Source of the DNA: Lepeophtheirus salmonis
Lineage: Eukaryota; Arthropoda; Copepoda; Siphonostomatoida; Caligidae
Direction: 5' to 3'
Assembly (NCBI RefSeq): GCF_016086655.4
Contig: NC_052132.2
Location: 22,446,805-22,510,804, forward strand
Length of the DNA: 64,000 nt
In this document: piece by piece, positions 55,983 through 64,000 of the stretch
Layout of the letters: each line of letters begins with the position of its first letter
Numbering within the stretch: the first letter of the stretch is position 1
Notes under the pieces: generated by a model
Databases searched by the model: none
Told to the model about the DNA's origin: nothing
What the model saw: the letters and a program-made list of their open reading frames with translations, nothing else
Program-made: the position numbers and the translations under genes

Positions 55983-58370
55983 ATAAAATCCGAAAAATTT
56001 TATATTTGAAAATTAAATATTTAAGTATGCTGTGTTTAAATTGGGCAGATCTAAATAAAACCAACTTGGAGTAATACAGTACAAAACAAAAAGTGGGGAA
56101 ACGGCTCTGTCTCTTCAAATTATTATTATTAAAATTAGCATTCTTGAGGAATTTTTATGACAAAATGAGCAAAAAAAGAGAATTTTGAAAACTGAGTGGT
56201 CGATATGTCAAAATGGAGTAATTTTTATATAAAGAAAAATACATTTTTATAACGATCATTTAAAATAATTAGTTGTTTAATATTCATTGTTATTTAATAG
56301 TAAGTTTTCCTATTTATAGATAGCGATCTCTCAAAAATCGTAAGTTTAATTATTAGGTATTTTATCAATTTCCAGTAGATATGAACAGAATCTCTATGCC
56401 CGTTTTACTTTTAGATATGTTTAACATACTTTTATTAATATATACATAGTTTTTAATATGTAACTCCTTTTTTTATAAAGTTATCCTAATGGTTTATATT
56501 TTAAAGATTTACCTTACTCCATAGAGCCACTCGCAAAATGATGATTCAAAATAGTTGTATTTCATACTTTATCAGGTACTAACGGGTATACACGTCATTT
56601 TTCGAAGTTATTAGGCATTGACAAACATACAAACTTTACTTTAATAATATATAAAAATAACTTTCAAGAAATCATCAGTTTTAATCCCCATTTTTCATGA
56701 ACACACTCACACGTAGCTACTTAATACTTAAGTGTTTCTCCTCAATAATGAAGGAACAGTAAAACAGCTGGATTAAAAAAAACCAATATGACTTGATGAG
56801 CCAGTGAGTACTACTGGTCTGAGCTTTTGCTACACATGCTCATGGTCAAAAATGAGTCCCAACCCCAAATTTTATTGACCTAAATGTCTGCAAAGATTTC
56901 ATTTATTTATTAATATCGTTCTTATATATTATTTCATATTTGGTTACATATCTCAACTAGGAACTTTAAACAATCTTGTTTAAATTTTCTACCTGTATTT
57001 CCTTAAATGTGATGATGACTTTCCTACAAAATATACTTCCTTAATATTTCTATAGATTTCTGACCAATAGGCTTACTGGAGTATTTAATCCTTAACAAAG
57101 AACATTTTTTTGTATTCTGATGACATCATCAGATACAAAACATATAGCCTAAAATGTTCTGACTAAATTTGGATATTAAACTTATTTACCCTGTTGCTGT
57201 AACAGAATCGCTTAACGTTTTAAAAATTACGCTTGTACCTTAATAGGTTAAAATATACTCGTTTTTACGCTTTCAAACGTGTATGTAATATAAAGCACAA
57301 GACTGTATCTACTAGTATATACGCTTGAATCAATGAAGTAAATAAAGCAACAAAGTAATTTTTCATTATTAGCAGAATATATACGAAAAACCAAGGAATT
57401 AATACAATTTCTAAGCATCTTTGTGGTCATGATTCACGGTAAACACCAGAAACATTTTAATGACATTATATAATGAGAACACTCTTTTTTTCGGAATTTA
57501 AATTTACTTTTTTGGTGCTTTTTTATACAAAGGAATTTGCTACTGTTTGAAACAAGTAAAAGACGTATTTATTAAGTTAGAGAGAAAAATGCGGAACTTA
57601 CTAACTTAATGGCAAATATACTTCAAGGACATAAATAAGTCATAGCTTAAACACAAAAATTGGCAATATTGAACTTCTGGGATGCCACTTTTAATATTTC
57701 GCAATGAACAGCTTGTGAAAAAAAATATAAAATATGATGAGTCAGGGAGTTCTTTATCTCGTAAAGGGTCATTCATTTTTAAAATATTATATATAGTATT
57801 TCCTTTTTTCTTTTTTAATATGAGTTGAACTAAACGACTACAAGATTTAATTCATTTTATAGAGTGTTCTTTGTATATTAAACTCAGTTTTTTTAGTGTA
57901 TTGGAATATAATATACATCAGGGAGCACTATATACAATGCACCCTGTATACACGCTGGATGTTACATTGTTATGTATAAGATAAAAATGCCGTTACTTGG
58001 TTCAAATAGATACATTTTGCTTCATCAATATCAATAAACAACATAATATTTTCTTGCATTTATCTTCTTTCTTTTAATTTACAATAAACGATGAGTTTAT
58101 AGTAAATAATAATATTATGTAATTATATATATAATTATATACATATATTTGAAGCAAGGTTTTACAATACAAATAAAAACTAACAACATACGAGAACAAT
58201 TGAGTAAATATTTTCTCACACGTCTTTGAAATTGTTGATCTATTTTAGTAGAAATAATATTAAAAAGTGTGGAGATATTGAAAGCATAAATAATGAAGTA
58301 GATATTGGCAGGTACATCTTAGTAATTATTGAAAAACTAGCAGTTGAACCGAGTATGGATTGGAGTTATT
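55983..58370. other. AT-rich, no gene; R6 piece at 56600-56780
   Basis: 56622-56760 carries the R6 blocks ACAAACTTTACTTTAATAAT and ACACACTCACACGTAGCTAC. A small hairpin (AAGTTAG ... CTAACTT) lies near 57575-57607. No coding frame recognised. Confidence 0.4.
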
Positions 58371-58444
58371 AGAAGTCGACAAACAAACACACTTTGGTTT
58401 ATTAACATAAACGATAAATCCCAGTTCAGTATTACTCTACTATA

Positions 58445-59079
58445 CCGGTAGTTGCATAAATACGCGGACTAATTTTTAAACGCTTATATCTCGAGGTTCC
58501 ATGACCGGAAATAAAAAATTCCAGCACAAGTTTTCTTAGTAAATCTGTAAATCTTTTGGCTTTGTTTTTGTTTTTCTTACTCGCATCAAACAAAGTCGTT
58601 TACGATGAATGACGAGGCCAAACGTCATATGGTTGCCACTCTCCTCCGCGCCGGTAGGTTTGTCAAGGAGATAATCAAGGACACTGGACTATCCAGGACT
58701 ACTGTGTTCAAGGTCCAGAAGCTTGTCAAGGAGGTAAATGATCTGAAGAAGGGTGTTCAAACCGGCACACCACGGAAAATCAATGTGGATGAGGTGAAGG
58801 AGGCCTTCACAAAAACATTTGGCCACCTCAATCACCTGATTTGAATCCCATTACATCATCAATTTGTGCAAGGCCATTACATCATCAATGTGTGAAAAGC
58901 CTTCCGCGGCGCTTGGAGGGTGTGATAGCAGCTGATGGCGGTTATATTCAGTAATTATATTAAGTTTTATACCAGAATAAATTCTCTATTATATAATTCT
59001 CAAAAAAATACGTCATACGAATTTTATTACACATTTAATTATTTGCCACAATTAGTCCGCGTATTTATGCAACTACCGG
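58445..59079 (+). mobile_element. Miniature mariner with perfect 30-bp inverted ends
   Basis: The first 30 bases (58445-58474, CCGGTAGTTGCATAAATACG...) and the last 30 (59050-59079) are exact reverse complements. TA lies immediately outside both ends (58443-58444 and 59080-59081), the mariner target duplication. The element is 635 bp and contains a transposase gene with its catalytic core deleted. A 26-bp tandem duplication (58848-58873, 58874-58899) sits near the join. It is inserted among R6 repeat sequence. Confidence 0.92.
58605..58844 (+). CDS. Truncated mariner transposase, DNA-binding part only
   Basis: An uninterrupted frame of 79 codons from ATG 58605: MNDEAKRHMVATLLRAGRFV, KEIIKDTGLSRTTVFKVQKL, VKEVNDLKKGVQTGTPRKIN, VDEVKEAFTKTFGHLNHLI. 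The RAGRFVKEI..DTGLSRTTVF..QKL run is the first helix-turn-helix of mariner transposases, and the linker to PRKI is normal. The second helix-turn-helix and catalytic core are deleted. KTFGHLNHLI is the frame-shifted trace of the WP.SPDLNP block, and further C-terminal traces (RRLEGVIAADGGYI in another frame, about 58908-58955) follow the stop. If expressed, the product would bind the element ends without cutting. Such a protein could act as a repressor, but that is inference. Confidence 0.7.
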   Translation: MNDEAKRHMVATLLRAGRFVKEIIKDTGLSRTTVFKVQKLVKEVNDLKKGVQTGTPRKINVDEVKEAFTKTFGHLNHLI

Positions 59080-59400
59080 TATTTATTAACTCACTCACAC
59101 ATAGTATATCAGTACTTTGATGTTTTCTCCTTAATAATAAAATAAAAATGATAACACCTTGAGAAAAAAAAAAAGAATTGTAAGATTTCCACAACAAAAC
59201 CTCGCACGCTAAAAAATAATTAGGATATACAACCATAAATAGTAGTTATCTTCCTTCTTTTTTTTTTTTTAATATGACACTCAGAGGTATAACTCCACAC
59301 GGTCCTTGTTAAATGAGTCTTCCTTAGACAATGAACAAACAAATGAACAAACAGACCGACAAACTTTGCTTTATTAATATAGATGATGATAAATGTAGTG
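59080..59400 (+). repeat. Repeat R6, best copy
   Basis: Contains AACTCACTCACACATAGTAT (59088), TTTTCTCCTTAATAATAAAA and, further on, CAGACCGACAAACTTTGCTT followed by TATTAATATAGATGATG (59352-59388). The same two blocks recur at 49640-49840, 56600-56780, 58378-58425 (ACACACTTTGGTTTATTAAC) and, for the first block only, 61440-61500 and 62500-62580. Confidence 0.55.
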
Positions 59401-60105
59401 ATTAGATTACTTATTCCTGATAAAGGGTTGTGCAATCCTTAATAGAGACTTAAAATCAGTTCCATCTTGTCCTATCCTGTACCCTTTGGTCCTCAAAAAA
59501 AGTTCCAAATATCCTTTTTAAGCAACATTTTAATACGACATTTTGGATCACAATATAGAAACAAGAAATAATTAACACATATAAAAAATCAAATTTAAAA
59601 AAATAAAAGAACTGAAATTGTTAAAATACAAACAATTGGGGTTAAGCAAGCGAAATTCAGGAATCTGACTTTAATGATTAAAGTAAGAACTTCTCCAACA
59701 CAAAACACCGTGAGTAAGGAATTTGAAATCAATGCAATACCCGATACTTGAGCAACATAGACGTTAGTTCCATCAAGTGTTGTAAAAGCATCGAAGCTGA
59801 AGATAGATTTAAGCTAAATAGTCAAGATAATAATAGCTGCATGAGATCAAAACCTAACAAGGGATTTTCCTAAAAGCATTAAACAAATTCACAATTGTAT
59901 TTATTCAATTTAATCAGTTAATACAAGCAATTTTAAAAATCATATTGTAGATCCCATAATTAATTATCCACTTGTATTTAATACAGAAGATGTCTTGAAA
60001 CCAATGGAAGGCAAGAAAATATATTTATATATATGAGAAATAATATGGAAATTAAACCAATAAGAACACTTTTAACACGTCAATTTCACACGTATATTAA
60101 AAGGC
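59401..60105. other. No gene recognised
   Basis: AT-rich, no partner copies found. Confidence 0.4.
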
Positions 60106-60410
60106 GACTTTAGCTCGTCTAGGAAAAATGGAGATGCAAGGAATGATTGAATCAGTTCAGAAGCCTACCAATTGGACAAATTCAATGCATATTGTTTCTA
60201 GGGATACTTCGGAGGACGTAAGAATTGTAGATAGGCTAATGCTCCTATATACTTCACCAAACCAAGTACCAAATGTTTTCCACCAAATGCAAATATTTTC
60301 TCCCATTGGAGGCGTCGAAAGGCTACTGGAAGACTCATTTTATCACAGATGCATTGAGCAGTGCTCTAAGTGAGAAACGTCTTGATTAAGGATTTGAGGG
60401 AGCCAAAACA
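60106..60410 (+). pseudogene. Gypsy reverse transcriptase N-terminal scrap
   Basis: One frame from 60128 reads MEMQGMIESVQKPTNWTNSM, HIVSRDTSEDVRIV, matching the start of Ty3/gypsy RT (L..M...G.I..V..PT.W...M..V....g..RI..D). It continues after a frameshift as NAPIY, FHQMQIFSPIGG or, in the next frame, LEASKGYWKTHFITDALSSA, which matches the (F)S.LDA..G+W.I.. block just after it. It is a different lineage from the element at 6.0-7.6 kb, to judge by the ASKGYW block. No other pol domains are attached. Confidence 0.65.
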
Positions 60411-61185
60411 TGCAAAGTCATTTGTTATAAAATATTGAAATAAGACTATGACATGACAAAAATATTGCTGTCAAATTGGTTAAAAATTCCATTTTTTTCA
60501 ATAAAAGTCCCGATTTTGACAATAGTAAGATATATTTTGTCGAATATTTAAAAATATTATCAGTCAAATTTTTTATTAGAGCAAAACATAAAACTATCAG
60601 TTAAATGTTCATTTTTGTCCTATTATATAAAACTATTGTCAAATTTGGCTTCTCTTAAAAAATATTTGTTCAATTTTAAATTTAAAAAAAAAAGTCATTT
60701 GGCAAATTTTGGTTTTAAAACAAAAATATTTAAAAAATGTTTCTCTTCTAAAAAAATTATATGATAGTGTAGACCCTGCTCCATTAGACAGCTTTTGTGT
60801 CAGATACAGATGCATTTTTACGATTAAAAAATACAGGCCTAAACCTTAAAGTTGTGAGCTTGATATATTTCTTCTCTTATACATATACAAGTCAAATAAA
60901 AAAATGGCAAAAAAAGTCCCACAAAGGAGACAAAGGCGACATAATGTTCAAAAATTATACATTTGTAAACTATACATATATTTGTATGTACGATTTATAG
61001 AATTTACATACATATATTATGTTATGTCAGGAAACGAGGATTTTCTCATATTCCTTTTATATAATTGTATTGAATAGAATAAATAATTTATTTTCATCAT
61101 TTCAAATTTATTAAAAAAAAACCTATTCTTGGTAAGGACTTATTTACGGGTATTTTATGTATAATTAAATAATATAACCACACAT
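60411..61185. other. AT-rich, no gene
   Basis: Low complexity, with repeated (T/A)CAAATTTT-like blocks between 60460 and 60740. Confidence 0.4.
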
Positions 61186-61840
61186 ATATGTCAAAAAATG
61201 CCATGGTAACTCTTAACAATTTAAAGAGCGTTTGGGAGGAGATCAGCTTAGCTGTCACGGCGTTTCATTACATATATCAGCTACAATTAGTTGTTATAAG
61301 CAAGGAAGCGGAAAAAGGAAATAAAAAAAGGAGTTTGGGAAGAATTACTCCAATGTCGATCCCCAATTTTACTTGGAGTCCAACAAGTACTTACACTAAT
61401 AACTCTGCAACAAATCCTCAATGTTACTCTCCGTCTTTTATGATCACACACGAATGTTTAATCAGGTTATGAATGTAGTAGATTAGGAAGTTCTCTCGTC
61501 AGGAATTAAATGATAAAAAAATAAGATAAGAAAATTCATTCTTCAGATTTTCAATGGGGAAAAGTGGAACAGCTAAAAAATACACACGATTTATAACACT
61601 ATGTATAGGAACGGTATGTAACAATAAATGAAATTTCAAAGGCAACTCATATTTTATACAACCCTAGCTAGACAATAAAATATAAATTAAAGACTCATTT
61701 TACACAACGAGCATGTATTGCTAAAGCTCAGCCAGATCGTACATTCTGGATATTCAAGTTATATATTTTTTTATGAAGCTGTTATTACTATTCTTCCATT
61801 CTTGAAGAGAGGAAATCTAAGTATTGAGTAGGAACGTGTG
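61186..61840 (+). repeat. Repeat R4, most complete copy
   Basis: The left part (61240-61400) aligns with 24640-24760 (GACGTTTCATTAGATC against GGCGTTTCATTACATA, and CGATCCTCAATTTTACTCTG against CGATCCCCAATTTTACTTGG). The right part (61605-61840) aligns with 47837-48140. So 24.6 kb and 47.8 kb hold different halves of one family. The open frame 61188-61472 inside shows no domain. Confidence 0.5.
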
Positions 61841-62264
61841 TTCATGAAAAATGGAAAGTAACACTTGGAATTTTTTCAATATTTAAAATAACATTAGCAC
61901 TTGACAAATATTATAATTGTATATATACGCGAAAGATGGAGGATAATTCTTTTTTATGAGGGAAATGCTAACACCGCTACGACCTATTCAATAATGAATA
62001 AAAAAGAGAACACGGCAAAAACAATTTTTTTTCTTTTCTAATTTTTTATCTACAGTTTTTTCACTACAAACATTTCAAATCTAGCCTCAAGTAAAAATAC
62101 TCTAAGAAAAGAGGCGGCATGCTCGTTGAAATGATAATGAATAAAAAAATGTACTTCAAATGTGTTCACTTATTTACACACCCTCGATCAACAAAGTAGT
62201 AGTAATGAGGCACTTGTAAAGTGCAAGAGAATAAACCTTTAATATTTATCTACAAATAAATCAA

Positions 62265-62585
62265 TTTCTAAAAATGGGCATGGCGCACTTTAACTGTTTT
62301 AAAGCTATCAGAGTTACAGGTGAGGATTTTTTTCTTCCATTGATATGTATTTCGCCTCTTTCCTTAGAGTTTCTATCATTACAAGCAAATGAAAGGAAGG
62401 AAAATACATGGACAGGAACTACTCACTGTCTATCCTCAAGTCTAACCAGGACTTGCATATAATTATAACTCCCCAACCAATCATATGTTTTACTCTTCGT
62501 CTTTCACGAGCACACGCACAAGTAGTTGTATTATAAATTACGGTGCTCTTCTCAAGAATTAGCTGTTACCACATTTGAAAGTAAG
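62265..62585 (+). repeat. Repeat R4/R6-related piece
   Basis: GAAAGGAAGGAAAATACATG ... CTATCCTCAAGTCTAACCAG and CACGAGCACACGCACAAGTA recall blocks at 24700-24760, 61330-61460 and 56700. Similarity is patchy. Confidence 0.35.
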
Positions 62586-63685
62586 ATAACACAGTTCATA
62601 TTGACAAATACTCAACAATATTAAAGGTGCTATGGGCTACTCTAGCTCAAGTTGTATAAACGCCTCGTGCGGTATGACATATTATCACATCAAGCAAAAA
62701 ATTATATTAGTGAGGAGTCGAAAACAATTTACTTCATATACAAAATTTATTATAAATCTTCTCAAAAAGAAATTTAAAATAAAATCAGAAGATGTGTTAC
62801 AGCTCAGTATTGAGTACATTCACATCCCTCAAGGAGCAGTTACAAATGCAAGACTAATATTCTGAAGCACAACTCGTAAAAACTTGACGTACAAGAAGCG
62901 AACCCTTTAATAATAAGGATATAATTTTTCTATGTGAAGCAAAGCCACGTGACGTAAAGAATATATTATTGGAGGAAGAAAAATGAGAACTCGAACTTTT
63001 GGGATGGTGAACTATATTGTATAAAAATAGAATTAAATAAATGCAAATATAAATTGTTAAAAATAAAGTTCTTAAATATTATTATTATACTCCATCAAGT
63101 TCAAAAAAACTTCAATATTGCTAGTTAACTAGACTTCTTACGTAGAATTAAATGTTCTTCAATAAATAAACGCCGATTTATTCAATTTTGCTCTAAAATA
63201 ATCATTTTAATATAAAAAGAAATTAATAACCTAGGCGTATTTTCTTTCAGAACAAAGCCATTAAAAGATGGTTTTTTCAGCTTTAAATTACATTTTATCA
63301 AGATTGGATTACCCTCACATGAAATATAAAGCAATATTTGAACGAAACATAAAATTATGGAAATAATAGGTCTTTTTTATGTAGATAAATTTCTCAAAAG
63401 TTGGTTCAATCTTGTAAAAAGGATAAAGATTATTCAAAACATTAAATTAATTTTTTTTAAAAGAAAGAGAAAAAAGAACTAACTACAAATTCGTGATCTA
63501 AACATCAAATGTTATTATATTGTTATTGAATTAAGATATTCAAGGTTGATACAATACAAAAAAATAACTTGAAATTGAAAATTCATCCGGAAGTAAAAAA
63601 AATATAGCCTGGTTACTATAGTTACCAATTGGTATTAGTGTAAATATGTTTTCTGAGTTACTGGCTAATTATTATGTACTATCAA
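62586..63685. other. AT-rich, no gene recognised
   Basis: The frame 62632-62865 (77 codons, Cys/Ser-rich start, basic middle) has no recognisable domain. Confidence 0.35.
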
Positions 63686-63693
63686 ATTATAAT

Positions 63694-64000
63694 CTAAAAA
63701 TGCATGTATCTAATTATTGTTTTTGGTATGAAATGCCCTCCATACACTCTGGGTAATTTGCCATTGAACCCTACTTTATTCATTAAAGATTTGGAAACAA
63801 CTTTTGTAGGACCAGGATGCTTCCGTTTAGTATCGTAGGACGTCAAAATGGAAATGGATATGTGCCTTGTGAAGTCAAGTAGATGAGTTTTTTCATTTTT
63901 CTTATTTTTATATATCGTCCATGCATTCACAACTTGTGCGTTTTGGCTCCATGAAAATAACGACTACCACCATTTCTTGGATCGCATTCTTACGCGATAT
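63694..64000 (-). pseudogene. Second piggyBac transposase, C-terminal part at window edge
   Basis: Reading leftward from the right edge, the minus strand gives RMRSKKWW, a stop, then SLFSWSQNAQVVNAWTIYKN, KKNEKTHLLDFTRHISISIL, KVGFNGKLPRVYGGHFIP, and a stop near 63694. KKWW.SLF........VNAW.IY, then LL.F.R.I...L and a downstream HF(I/L)P, is the piggyBac/PGBD pattern just after the third catalytic Asp. Compared with the copy at 20838-22600 (KKWWPLF..VNNAYQLY), this is a different subfamily. The Cys-rich tail is not seen. The rest of the gene lies to the right of the window. Confidence 0.7.

Noticed and set aside
61188..61472. 94-codon plus-strand frame as a gene
   Set aside because: It lies within the R4 dispersed repeat, and the homologous segment at 24.6 kb does not keep the frame.

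Overview
This is a eukaryotic, strongly AT-rich (roughly 70% A+T by eye) stretch of nuclear DNA. It holds no bacterial-type operons, no rRNA and no tRNA gene that I can recognise. Almost everything I can read as protein is the decayed remains of transposable elements. The mixture (many Tc1/mariner relatives, piggyBac, a P/THAP9-type element, a Ty3/gypsy LTR element whose primer-binding site fits arthropod-type tRNA-Trp, and hAT-like ends) points to an arthropod. A caligid copepod such as a salmon louse is my best guess, but it rests on general impression only and not on any sequence comparison.

Layout. 1-1554: a P/THAP9-type transposase pseudogene with a recognisable intron. 2160-2771: one copy of a dispersed repeat that reappears inverted at 16.0-17.3 kb. 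5400-7560 and 18.38-19.48 kb: the two halves of one Ty3/gypsy element (LTR end, PBS, gag, protease, RT, RNase H; then connection, integrase and an LTR-end scrap). They are separated by about 10.8 kb of nested material: mariner and Tc1 scraps, two or three islands that read like small exons, and one copy of a two-copy unknown repeat that carries a coding remnant. 19.49-20.45 kb: the second copy of that repeat. 20.84-22.60 kb: a piggyBac transposase pseudogene on the minus strand with its Cys-rich tail preserved. 22.6-36.6 kb: mostly gene-empty AT-rich DNA with small hairpins and one GC-richer island. 36.66-38.16 kb: an unidentified transposase-like protein in two pieces whose order is swapped. 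39.3-44.1 kb: four mariner remnants and a foldback element. 44.1-50.9 kb: a perfect 61-bp duplication, a long imperfect palindrome, a ~100-bp tandem repeat and an IS630/mariner-type element with inverted ends. 51.9-59.1 kb: mariner deletion derivatives, a full-length but dead Tc1 element inside hAT-like ends, and a 635-bp mariner miniature with perfect 30-bp inverted ends. 59-64 kb: dispersed repeats, a second gypsy RT scrap and a second piggyBac C-terminus running off the right edge.

How they work together: they do not form a pathway. The window is a transposon graveyard in which each element once encoded its own mobilisation machinery, and nearly all are now broken by stops, frameshifts, internal deletions or loss of catalytic residues. 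Non-autonomous derivatives (miniature mariners, foldbacks) may once have been moved in trans. The most interesting leftovers are the unidentified coding family at 36.66-38.16 kb, the two-copy family at 14.3 and 19.5 kb, the exon-like islands at 8.6-14.1 kb (one resembling a MAM domain) and the perfect-ended mariner miniature with an intact DNA-binding-only reading frame. I did not find a convincing complete host gene.
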